42,506 nucleotides of DNA from Clostridia bacterium (lineage in GTDB: Bacteria > Bacillota > DUOV01 > Zhaonellaceae), in assembly GCA_012838615.1 (NCBI GenBank), contig DUOV01000053.1:1-42506 (forward strand), written 5' to 3'. Position 1 is the stretch's first letter, and every line of letters begins with the position of its first letter. Shown in pieces: positions 7,857-15,807 of this stretch. The position numbers were made by a program, and so were the translations under genes. The notes below the pieces were generated by a model, which was given only the letters and a program-made list of their open reading frames with translations, was not told the origin of the DNA and searched no databases.

Positions 7857-8864
7857 ATGAGAAAATATAATTTGGCAATTGTAGGAACTGGTGCTGTAGG
7901 ACAGACTATTCTGGACATATTAGCAGAAAGAAATTTTCCGGTTAATAATTTAAAGTTACTGGCTACTCAAAGGTCTGCGGGAAAAATAATGACTTTTCAG
8001 GGTAAAGATTATACGATTGAAGAAACAACGGCTGCTTCTTTTGATGATGTGGATATTGCGTTTTTTGCAGGAGGAGCTGCATCAAAAGAGTTTGCTAAGG
8101 AAGCGGTAAAACGTGGCGCAATAGTTATTGATAACAGTAGTGCTTTTCGTTTAGATCCTGAAGTTCCTTTGGTAGTTCCTGAGGTAAATCCAGAGGATGT
8201 AAAAAATCATAATGGCATTATAGCCAACCCTAATTGTTCAACCATCCAAATGGTAGTTGCTTTAAAGCCTATATATGATGCAGCAAAAATCACACGGGTT
8301 ATTGTCTCTACTTATCAAGCGGTTTCGGGTGCGGGACAGGAAGCTATAGACGAGTTGCTTTTACAAACTAAACAAGTATTTAATTCTGAAGATGTAACTC
8401 CAAAGGTTTTTCCCCACCAAATTGCTTTTAATTTAATTCCTCATATTGACATTTTTATGGATAATGGCTATACCAAGGAAGAAATGAAGATGGTCGAAGA
8501 AACTAAAAAGATATTGCACGATTCGACAATTAAGATTACTGCTACTACAGTTAGGGTGCCGATAATAAGAAGTCATTCGGAAGCAATCAATGTGGAAACA
8601 GAAAGGGACCTTACTGTTTCAGAAGCTAAAGAAATATTTAGCAAGGCACCGGGAATTGTTCTATACGATGATCCTTCTCAAAAGATTTATCCCATGCCTT
8701 TAATGGCGTCAAATCGTGATGAAGTTTTTGTTGGAAGGGTAAGAAAAGATATATCCACAGAAAGAGGTCTTAGCTTTTTTGTTGTGGCTGACCAGCTTCG
8801 AAAAGGAGCAGCAACTAATGCAATTCAAATTGCAGAGTTGCTACTACAATATAATTTAGTTTAA
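7857..8864 (+). CDS. asd: Aspartate-semialdehyde dehydrogenase
   Basis: Asd converts aspartyl phosphate to aspartate semialdehyde with NADPH, the branch point for lysine/DAP and for threonine and methionine. The 335-aa protein starts with GTGAVGQT and carries the active-site Cys127 in NPNCSTIQ. The substrate-binding RVPIIRSHSEA segment is present. TTGTAT (7769-7774) and TATAAT (7794-7799), 19 nt apart, upstream may form a weak separate promoter. TGGAGG precedes ATG. dapG follows after 14 nt. Confidence 0.97.
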   Translation: MRKYNLAIVGTGAVGQTILDILAERNFPVNNLKLLATQRSAGKIMTFQGKDYTIEETTAASFDDVDIAFFAGGAASKEFAKEAVKRGAIVIDNSSAFRLDPEVPLVVPEVNPEDVKNHNGIIANPNCSTIQMVVALKPIYDAAKITRVIVSTYQAVSGAGQEAIDELLLQTKQVFNSEDVTPKVFPHQIAFNLIPHIDIFMDNGYTKEEMKMVEETKKILHDSTIKITATTVRVPIIRSHSEAINVETERDLTVSEAKEIFSKAPGIVLYDDPSQKIYPMPLMASNRDEVFVGRVRKDISTERGLSFFVVADQLRKGAATNAIQIAELLLQYNLV

Positions 8865-8878
8865 GAGGGATCATAAAA

Positions 8879-10102
8879 GTGAAAATTTTAATTCAAAAAT
8901 ATGGGGGAACTTCAGTAGCAACTGAAGAAATGCGCCAAAAGGTTGTAGAAAAAATTACCCAAGCTAAAGCGGCTGGGTATGCTCTACTTGTTGTAGTTTC
9001 GGCAATTGGACGAAAGGGCGCCCCTTACGCAACTGATACCTTGCTTTCCTTAGTTAATGCAGATAATGCTGTACCAAGTCCAAGGGAACTAGATCTTCTT
9101 ATGTCCTGTGGGGAAATAATTTCCGGTGTTATTTTAACTACAACTTTACAAAAAGCAGGTTACAAGTCTATTTGCCTAAACGGTGCTCAAGCTGGAATTA
9201 TAACAGATAATACTTTTGGTGATGCTAGAATTGTTAAGGTTGATACTCGTAAAATAGTGGATCTATTAAAACAGGATTATATAATTGTGGTAGCTGGCTT
9301 TCAGGGCATTACTTCGGATGGAGAAGTGACTACCTTAGGACGAGGAGGTAGTGATACAACGGCAGCTGCATTGGGGGTAGCTTTAAATGCAGAAATGATC
9401 GAAATATTTACAGATGTTGACGGAGTAAAGACTGCTGATCCGAAAATTGTAAGTGAAGCTAAAACATTAGGCGAGGTTACTTATAATGAAATATGCCATT
9501 TAGCATATGAGGGAGCGAAGGTTATTCATCCCAGAGCAGTAGAGATTGCTGCCCAAAAAAATATACCCCTTAAAGTAAGATGCACCTTTAGTAATGAACC
9601 TGGTACACTTGTGACAAATCACAGGAGTACTATTGAACCTGAAGCTTGCATTACTGGTGACAAACCAGTTACAGGTATTACACAGATAACTAATATTGCC
9701 CAGATTAAAGTGGATTTGGGAGATACGAAGGATCTAAGTTTGCGGAGCAAAATTTTCAGGTCACTAGCTGATGTTGGTATTAGCGTTGACTTTATAAATG
9801 TTCATCCTGGGGAAATATTATTTACTGTAAAAGAACATTTAGTTGCAAAGGCACAGGAGATTTTACAAGACCTATCTCTTAATATAGCCATTAGAACTGG
9901 GTGTGCAAAAGTTGCTGTGGTAGGAGCAGGAATGACTGGTTGCCCTGGAGTTATGGCCAACATTGTAGAAGCTTTATCAGGGGAAGGAATACCTATTTTA
10001 CAGTCAGCTGATTCTTATACTACAATATGGTGTCTGGTTGACGAAAAAGAGATGGAGAAAGCAGTACGAGCTTTACACAAAAAATTTCGCTTAGATCAAT
10101 AA
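8879..10102 (+). CDS. dapG: Aspartate kinase (DapG type)
   Basis: Aspartokinase makes aspartyl phosphate, the first step of the pathway. The 407-aa protein has an N-terminal kinase domain with QKYGGTS, GRGGSDTTA and FTDVDGV motifs, followed by two ACT domains (about residues 265-400) for amino-acid feedback. The start is GTG, with AGAGGGA upstream. Its place between asd and dapA matches dapG of B. subtilis, the isoenzyme that responds to meso-diaminopimelate there. Effector specificity cannot be read from the sequence. Confidence 0.96.
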   Translation: MKILIQKYGGTSVATEEMRQKVVEKITQAKAAGYALLVVVSAIGRKGAPYATDTLLSLVNADNAVPSPRELDLLMSCGEIISGVILTTTLQKAGYKSICLNGAQAGIITDNTFGDARIVKVDTRKIVDLLKQDYIIVVAGFQGITSDGEVTTLGRGGSDTTAAALGVALNAEMIEIFTDVDGVKTADPKIVSEAKTLGEVTYNEICHLAYEGAKVIHPRAVEIAAQKNIPLKVRCTFSNEPGTLVTNHRSTIEPEACITGDKPVTGITQITNIAQIKVDLGDTKDLSLRSKIFRSLADVGISVDFINVHPGEILFTVKEHLVAKAQEILQDLSLNIAIRTGCAKVAVVGAGMTGCPGVMANIVEALSGEGIPILQSADSYTTIWCLVDEKEMEKAVRALHKKFRLDQ

Positions 10103-10119
10103 ATGGGAGGTGGTTTTCA

Positions 10120-11004
10120 TTGAATAAAACTTTTGGAAGGTTACTAACCGCAATGGTTACACCATTTACAAGTGAGAGTAAAGTTAATTTTCAAGCAGCA
10201 GCAGAACTGGCAACCCACCTTGTAAACAATGGTAGTGATGGTTTAGTTGTAGCAGGTACAACAGGAGAAAGCCCAACTCTAACAAAAGAAGAAAAATTTG
10301 AGTTATTTAAAACCATAAAAGAAGCTGTCGGTTCGGAAATACCTGTTATTGCTGGGACAGGTTCCTATTCAACCGAAGAAAGCATCATACAAAGCCAAAT
10401 GGCTGAAAAAGCGGGAGTTGATGGTTTATTATTAGTAGTTCCATACTACAACAAACCAACACAGGAGGGGATGTACCAGCATTTTGAAGCTATTGCACGT
10501 AACACATCTTTACCTATAATGTTGTACAATATTCCCTCTCGGACGGGTAAAAATATGACTCCGGAAACTGTTGTAAGATTGTCAGAAATTAATAACATTA
10601 TTGCAATTAAAGAATCAACAGGTGATTTCAGCCAACTAACAGAATTAAAGTCAGGATTAAAAAATGATTTTTTAATTTATAGTGGAGACGATGCGTTACT
10701 TCTTCCTATGATGGCCTTAGGCGCGTATGGAGTTGTTAGTGTAGTAAGCCACTTAGTTGGGAAACAGATTAAAGAAATGATAGATGCATTTATAGATGGC
10801 GATCATAATAAGGCTTTGGAGCTTCACTTAAAACTTTCACCTTTATTTAAAACTATGTTTATAACGACCAACCCCATACCAATAAAAACAGCTTTAGCTT
10901 TGCAAGGACATCAGGTAGGCGGTTTTAGACTTCCCCTTTGCAAAGCCTCCGATGAAGAAGTTAGCATTATAAAAAATATGTTACATAAATATGATTTATT
11001 ATAG
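10120..11004 (+). CDS. dapA: 4-hydroxy-tetrahydrodipicolinate synthase
   Basis: DapA condenses pyruvate with aspartate semialdehyde. Its product feeds DapB and also DpaAB, so one operon supplies wall, lysine and spore dipicolinate. The 294-aa TIM barrel has GTTGESPTL, the YNIPSRTG tyrosine, and Schiff-base Lys164 in IAIKESTGD. The start is TTG, chosen for GGAGGTGG upstream and the family's usual N-terminus. A strong terminator follows 12 nt after the stop. Confidence 0.97.
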   Translation: MNKTFGRLLTAMVTPFTSESKVNFQAAAELATHLVNNGSDGLVVAGTTGESPTLTKEEKFELFKTIKEAVGSEIPVIAGTGSYSTEESIIQSQMAEKAGVDGLLLVVPYYNKPTQEGMYQHFEAIARNTSLPIMLYNIPSRTGKNMTPETVVRLSEINNIIAIKESTGDFSQLTELKSGLKNDFLIYSGDDALLLPMMALGAYGVVSVVSHLVGKQIKEMIDAFIDGDHNKALELHLKLSPLFKTMFITTNPIPIKTALALQGHQVGGFRLPLCKASDEEVSIIKNMLHKYDLL

Positions 11005-11015
11005 TAATAGGTTTG

Positions 11016-11044
11016 TGGCACGTAATAATGCGTGCCATTTTTTT
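11016..11044 (+). terminator. Rho-independent terminator after dapA
   Basis: TGGCACG (11016-11022) pairs with CGTGCCA (11031-11037), followed by T7. It ends the dap/dpa operon. Confidence 0.88.
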
Positions 11045-11116
11045 ATTGTTTTTGAACAATGTTTTTTTAGCTTTTTGAATTATTTTAGGTTGGAGAGTAA
11101 TACTATTGTTGAAGCC

Positions 11117-11145
11117 TTGTATTGGCATAGTGGATCAAGTATAAT
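11117..11145 (+). promoter_or_regulatory. Sigma-A promoter for rnjB
   Basis: TTGTAT (11117-11122), 17 nt, TATAAT (11140-11145). Transcription from here gives a leader of about 105 nt before rnjB. Confidence 0.6.
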
Positions 11146-11174
11146 TAACAATAGGGAAAGTGTTCGGCTTATAC

Positions 11175-11221
11175 GGCGCCTAATGGCGTTTAATGAAGCG
11201 CAGCTAGGCGCTTTATTTTTT
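11175..11221 (+). terminator. Terminator or attenuator in the rnjB leader
   Basis: Two mutually exclusive folds are visible. In one, CGCC-taat-GGCG (11177-11188) is followed by AAGCGC-agctag-GCGCTT (11196-11213) and a T-rich tract, giving a terminator. In the other, GCGCCTA (11176-11182) pairs with TAGGCGC (11205-11211). It lies between a good promoter and rnjB, so it could act as an attenuator. Confidence 0.6.
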
Positions 11222-11258
11222 CTGCTTTTTATTCTAAAAGATGTTCGGAGGTGTATTA

Positions 11259-12926
11259 ATGGCAGAAAAAAATGAAAAACTATCGATTATACCTTTAGGC
11301 GGTCTTGGAGAAGTCGGTAAGAATATGACTGTCATGAAATATGGCAAATCTATTATTGTTATCGATTGCGGGCTAATATTTCCAGAGGATGAAATGCTAG
11401 GTATAGATATTGTCATACCTGATATTAGTTATTTGGTCGAAAACAAAAATATGGTTAAAGCTATTTTATTAACTCATGGGCACGAAGATCATATAGGAGC
11501 GTTACCATACGTCCTAAAAGAACTGAACGTACCTGTTTACGGGACAAAATTAACTCTTGGTCTTTTAGAAAGCAAACTAAAAGAACATAACATGGTAAAT
11601 GTGACTAAATTAGTTAGCATAAAACCAAGGGACAAAATAAAAATTGGCCCTTTTGAAGTAGAATTTATTCGTGTAAGCCACAGTATTCCCGATTCAGTAG
11701 GGCTGGCTATTCATACTCCCGTTGGAACAGTTGTACATACTGGTGATTTTAAATTGGATCAGACACCCGTGGACGGTGAAGTGCTAGATTTTTACAAGTT
11801 TGCCGAATTAGGTGAAAAGGGTGTGCTGGTCCTAATGTCAGATAGTACAAACGTTGAGCGGCCCGGCATTACCATGTCAGAGAAATATGTAGGTCAAACT
11901 TTGGATGAAGTATTTTACCAAGCTAGTGAGAGAATTATTGTTGCTAGTTTTGCCTCTAATATTCATCGCTTGCAACAGATCATCTCAGCTGCTTATAAAT
12001 GCGGCAGAAAAGTAGCTGTTACAGGACGAAGTATGGTTAATAATGTGACCATTGCTTCAGAACTTGGTTATTTGCATATTCCTAAGGGAACTTTAGTAGA
12101 AATTGAAGATATAGTTAACCTGCCTAAAGAACAAGTTGTAATCATAACCACGGGTAGTCAGGGAGAACCTATGTCAGCTTTAGCTAGAATGGCTATGTCT
12201 GATCATAAGAGGTTGGAAATAATTCCTGGGGATACAGTTATAATCTCTGCTAACCCTATACCCGGAAACGAAAAACTTGTGGCAAGGACGATTGATCATC
12301 TGTTTAAGCAAGGGGCAAATGTAATTCATGAAGCAGTATCGGGAATTCATGTATCTGGACATGCCAGTCAGGAAGATTTAAAGCTGATGCTTAATCTTAT
12401 TAAACCCAAATTTTTCATTCCTGTGCATGGTGAATATCGCATGCTGGTGAAACATGCAAGGCTAGCTCAAGAGGTGGGTATTAAAGAAGAAAATATTTTT
12501 ATAGCAGAGAATGGTCAAGTCATTGAATTTACAAAACGCAAGGGAAGTTTTGCCGGAAAAGTAACAGCCGGTAGGGTTTTGGTAGATGGTTTAGGTGTTG
12601 GAGACGTTGGTAATATAGTTTTACGAGATAGAAAGCAGCTTTCCCAGGATGGTATTTTAATAGTTGTCATAACACTTAACAAAGAGACTGGCATGGTTGT
12701 TGCTGGTCCGGATATTGTTTCCAGAGGATTTGTTTATGTACGAGAATCAGAAGAATTGATGGATGAGGCTAAAGAAAAGGTGAAAATTTCTCTGGAAAAA
12801 TGTGTTGAACGTCAAGTTAGTGATTGGTCGACAATTAAATCTAATGTGCGTGATACTCTGGGCAAATTCCTTTACGAAAGGACGAGAAGAAGACCCATGA
12901 TCTTACCAATAATTATGGAAGTATAG
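11259..12926 (+). CDS. rnjB: Ribonuclease J
   Basis: RNase J is a metallo-beta-lactamase/beta-CASP enzyme with 5'-3' exonuclease and endonuclease activity in mRNA decay and rRNA maturation. The 555-aa protein has the zinc motif HGHEDH in the N-terminal domain, the SDSTN loop, a beta-CASP region, and VSGHASQEDLK plus PVHGEYRM in the second part. A C-terminal domain follows. ATG 11259 with CGGAGGTG is preferred over the ORF-track ATG at 11241, which precedes the ribosome site. The locus matches B. subtilis rnjB (ymfA), but it could be the only RNase J here, so the A/B label rests on position. Confidence 0.94.
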   Translation: MAEKNEKLSIIPLGGLGEVGKNMTVMKYGKSIIVIDCGLIFPEDEMLGIDIVIPDISYLVENKNMVKAILLTHGHEDHIGALPYVLKELNVPVYGTKLTLGLLESKLKEHNMVNVTKLVSIKPRDKIKIGPFEVEFIRVSHSIPDSVGLAIHTPVGTVVHTGDFKLDQTPVDGEVLDFYKFAELGEKGVLVLMSDSTNVERPGITMSEKYVGQTLDEVFYQASERIIVASFASNIHRLQQIISAAYKCGRKVAVTGRSMVNNVTIASELGYLHIPKGTLVEIEDIVNLPKEQVVIITTGSQGEPMSALARMAMSDHKRLEIIPGDTVIISANPIPGNEKLVARTIDHLFKQGANVIHEAVSGIHVSGHASQEDLKLMLNLIKPKFFIPVHGEYRMLVKHARLAQEVGIKEENIFIAENGQVIEFTKRKGSFAGKVTAGRVLVDGLGVGDVGNIVLRDRKQLSQDGILIVVITLNKETGMVVAGPDIVSRGFVYVRESEELMDEAKEKVKISLEKCVERQVSDWSTIKSNVRDTLGKFLYERTRRRPMILPIIMEV

Positions 12927-12933
12927 TTCCGCG

Positions 12934-12962
12934 ATACACGGCTTAAAGCCGTGTATTTTTTT
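12934..12962 (+). terminator. Rho-independent terminator after rnjB
   Basis: ATACACGGC (12934-12942), loop ttaaa, GCCGTGTAT (12948-12956), then T7. Confidence 0.92.
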
Positions 12963-13012
12963 ATTCCCAAGTAAATAATATAACAGAATCAAATATGAAG
13001 AGGGAGATTAAA

Positions 13013-13762
13013 ATGAGTAAAAAAGTAAAGGCGCAGAATTTAGAACATGAGGAAAAACCTTCATCTAAACCACAAACTACAGCAGAGAATTCCACAAAGG
13101 ATGATTCTATTAAGGAATTCGGTCAATTAGAACTACCTGAGGTTAAAAGCAATATACATTGTCTAACTATTATTGGTCAAATAGAAGGTCATTTGGTTAT
13201 GCCTCCCCAGAATAAAACAACAAAATACGAACATATTTTGCCACAATTGGTTGCTTTGGAACAATCAACTGAAGTCCAAGGAATATTGATAATATTAAAT
13301 ACGGTTGGTGGTGATGTAGAAGCAGGACTGGCTATAGCTGAAATGATTGCAAGCTTGTCTAAGCCAACTGTAACATTAGTTTTAGGTGGAGGCCATAGTA
13401 TTGGAGTGCCAATTGCAGTCTCAAGTGACTATTCATTTATTGCTGAAACTGCTACTATGACCATTCATCCTATACGGTTGTCAGGACTTGTTATTGGAGT
13501 TCCTCAAACTTATGAGTATTTAGACAAAATGCAAGATAGAGTTATTCGCTTTGTTACTAGACATTCAAATATTCCTGAAGCAAAGTTCAGAGAACTAATG
13601 TTTAGAACAGGAGAACTGGCTAGAGACATAGGAACTGTCCTAGTGGGAAAAGAAGCTATAGACGTAGGTTTAATTGATGAGGTTGGCGGGTTAGGTTCTG
13701 CTATCAAAAAATTAAAAGATTTAATTGAATTGTGCCGGGCAGACATAAAAGGGGAGATGTAA
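13013..13762 (+). CDS. tepA: TepA, ClpP-like translocation-enhancing protein
   Basis: The 249-aa protein belongs to the ClpP/crotonase serine protease fold. Its Ser lies in [11 protein letters not shown] and a His in MTIHPIR, typical of TepA; in B. subtilis TepA has been linked to degradation of signal peptides or spore proteins. The N-terminal ~40 residues are charged and low complexity. ATG 13013, six nt after AGGGAG, is chosen over the ATG at 12995, which lies before that site. ylzJ follows with no gap. The tepA-ylzJ-spoIIIE order is conserved in Bacilli, although here nptA intervenes. Confidence 0.92.
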   Translation: MSKKVKAQNLEHEEKPSSKPQTTAENSTKDDSIKEFGQLELPEVKSNIHCLTIIGQIEGHLVMPPQNKTTKYEHILPQLVALEQSTEVQGILIILNTVGGDVEAGLAIAEMIASLSKPTVTLVLGGGHSIGVPIAVSSDYSFIAETATMTIHPIRLSGLVIGVPQTYEYLDKMQDRVIRFVTRHSNIPEAKFRELMFRTGELARDIGTVLVGKEAIDVGLIDEVGGLGSAIKKLKDLIELCRADIKGEM

Positions 13763-13999
13763 ATGCTGCTATACACACCTTTACCTATGGAAGTTGTGCT
13801 AGAAGGATTAGAAAAAGCAAGAGATTATCACGAAGTTCAAATCGGTGATGTAACAATGATCTTAGAGCGAATTAGCGATTCTGAAAGCAAAATAGTAAAG
13901 CTTATTAGTACAAATCCTAATGACTTTTTAAATCCAACGCTACAACCTGGTAAAATTGTATCAGCTACTTTATTTTTAGACAAAAATAGCTACCTTTAA
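13763..13999 (+). CDS. ylzJ: YlzJ-like protein
   Basis: This 78-aa protein begins MLLYTPLPMEVVLEG, the usual start of YlzJ. The start codon abuts the tepA stop, with GGGGAG inside the end of tepA, so the two are translationally coupled. Function is unknown. The terminator stem overlaps its last codons. Confidence 0.85.
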   Translation: MLLYTPLPMEVVLEGLEKARDYHEVQIGDVTMILERISDSESKIVKLISTNPNDFLNPTLQPGKIVSATLFLDKNSYL

Positions 14000-14015
14000 C
14001 AGGTGGCTATTTTTA
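13983..14015 (+). terminator. Rho-independent terminator after ylzJ
   Basis: AATAGCTACCT (13985-13995) pairs, with one mismatch, with AGGTGGCTATT (14001-14011), followed by T. The 5' arm lies in the ylzJ coding region. Confidence 0.8.
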
Positions 14016-14038
14016 GATTGCATACAGATGATAATCTA

Positions 14039-14068
14039 TTTAAAAATTTTTTAGGAATATGATATAAT
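14039..14068 (+). promoter_or_regulatory. Promoter for the Na+/phosphate transporter gene
   Basis: TATAAT at 14063-14068 with an extended TGA just before it, and a weak TTTAAA -35 (14039-14044) 18 nt upstream. Confidence 0.5.
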
Positions 14069-14111
14069 TTATCGGGTTATGTTGATTTATATAGGCACGA
14101 GGTGGAAAAAA

Positions 14112-15719
14112 ATGCAGGAATTAATCTTTGGTTTACTTGGCGGACTGGCTTTATTTTTATATGGTATGGATTTAATGGGTGAAGGACTTCAAAAGGCCGC
14201 AGGAAATAGAATGAGGCGTATTTTAGAAGTCTTAACTGGTATTCCGATAATCGGTGTTTTAGTTGGTGCTTTGGTAACTTCCATCATTCAAAGCAGTAGT
14301 GCAACAACTGTGATGACTGTTGGTTTTGTAAATGCAGGATTATTAACATTAAAGCAGGCTATTAGCGTGATTATGGGTGCTAATATTGGTACAACCATGA
14401 CTGCTCAACTAATTGCATTTAAGCTAACTAAATATATTTTACCCATTATAGCTCTAGGTTTTGTTTTTTATTTTTTCAGTAAGAAAAAATCACACAAATA
14501 TTTTGGGCAAGTTATTCTTGGATTTGGCATCTTAATGTTTGGTATGGAATTAATGGGTGACGCTATGTCTCCTTTAGAACATTTTCAAGGTTTTAAAGAT
14601 TTTATGACCCAATTTAGTAATTATCCGTTAATGGGTGTAGGCGTAGGGATTGTTATGACCATGCTTATCCAGAGCAGTAGTGCTACTATTGGTATTTTAA
14701 TCGCTTTAGCATCTTCGGGTTTGATACCTTTGGAAGGAGCAATACCTATTTTACTTGGTGACAATATTGGAACCTGTATTACTGCCGTATTAGCTTCTAT
14801 TGGAACCAACCTTGCTGCTAAAAGGACTGCCATTGGTCATGTTTTTTTTAATGTGTTTGGCTCCATAATTTTTATAACATTTTTAGGCTTTTTCATAAAA
14901 TTTGTCCATTTGATTTCTCCGGTTAATGACATTGCTAGGCAAATTGCCAATGCTCATACTTCCTTTAACGTACTTAATACAATTATTTTTCTGCCTTTAA
15001 TCAACCAGTTCGTTAACCTTATTTTAAAGCTTGTCCCTGGAGAAGAAAAAGTTATAACGAAAGGTCCTATCTATCTGGATAACAGGACCCTGGCTAGTCC
15101 TACAATTGCTTTACAACTTGCTAGCAAAGAAATAATTCGTATGGCAGAGATGGCTCTTCAAAATGTTAGGGACGCCATGAACTGTTTATTCAGTAAAGAG
15201 GATAAAGATTTAAAAAATGTTTTCGATTACGAACCTGTTATTGATGAATTAGAAGAAGATATTACGGCATACTTAGTTCGTGTCTCCCAAGAAGGTTTAA
15301 ATCCGGAATCATCTAAATTTCATACAGGTTTGCTTCACGCTGCTAACGATATTGAGCGCATCGGTGATCATGCTGAATACATTGCCAATATTACTAAACA
15401 ATATATTGAGGCAGGCTTGTCTTTTAGTGAACAGGCTGTAGATGAGATGAAGACTTTATATGACCTGGTTGAGCAAAGTTATTCTAAAACAATAAAGGCA
15501 TTACAAAAGGATGATCAACAATTGGCTCGAGAAGCAATGCTCATTATTAATAAAGCCAGTCAGCTTGAGAAACAGCTACGTAACAGTCACATTGAGCGCC
15601 TTACGGCAGGTACTTGTTTACCTGCATCTGGTGTATTGTTTTTAGATGTGCTGAGTAATCTTAAAAGGGTAAGCGATCATGCTCATAATATTGCTCAGGT
15701 AGTTTTAGGCGAAGTTTAG
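14112..15719 (+). CDS. Na+/phosphate cotransporter family protein with PhoU domain
   Basis: The 535-aa protein has about eight to ten membrane segments in two inverted PNaS repeats, each carrying the signature QSSSAT (IIQSSSATTV and LIQSSSATIG). A cytoplasmic C-terminal PhoU-like helical domain covers about residues 340-535. This is the NptA/YjbB type, which moves phosphate coupled to sodium; direction (uptake or export) cannot be told. ATG 14112, seven nt after GAGGTGG, is preferred to the upstream ORF-track start. It is a single-gene unit with its own promoter, inserted between ylzJ and spoIIIE relative to Bacillus. Confidence 0.92.
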   Translation: MQELIFGLLGGLALFLYGMDLMGEGLQKAAGNRMRRILEVLTGIPIIGVLVGALVTSIIQSSSATTVMTVGFVNAGLLTLKQAISVIMGANIGTTMTAQLIAFKLTKYILPIIALGFVFYFFSKKKSHKYFGQVILGFGILMFGMELMGDAMSPLEHFQGFKDFMTQFSNYPLMGVGVGIVMTMLIQSSSATIGILIALASSGLIPLEGAIPILLGDNIGTCITAVLASIGTNLAAKRTAIGHVFFNVFGSIIFITFLGFFIKFVHLISPVNDIARQIANAHTSFNVLNTIIFLPLINQFVNLILKLVPGEEKVITKGPIYLDNRTLASPTIALQLASKEIIRMAEMALQNVRDAMNCLFSKEDKDLKNVFDYEPVIDELEEDITAYLVRVSQEGLNPESSKFHTGLLHAANDIERIGDHAEYIANITKQYIEAGLSFSEQAVDEMKTLYDLVEQSYSKTIKALQKDDQQLAREAMLIINKASQLEKQLRNSHIERLTAGTCLPASGVLFLDVLSNLKRVSDHAHNIAQVVLGEV

Positions 15720-15722
15720 CAT

Positions 15723-15750
15723 AAACCCTGGTTTTAACCAGGGTTTAATT
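15723..15750 (+). terminator. Stem-loop after the phosphate transporter gene
   Basis: AAACCCTGG (15723-15731) pairs perfectly with CCAGGGTTT (15738-15746). The following T tract is short and broken, so termination may be partial. Confidence 0.65.
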
Positions 15751-15807
15751 ATATTTGGTAAAGGAATTTATTGGGTAGCGTAGAATTGTTTAGCTGAGGT
15801 GATCTCC

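Noticed and set aside
10991-11275. 94-aa ORF between dapA and rnjB
   Set aside because: It crosses two terminators and a promoter and has no ribosome site.
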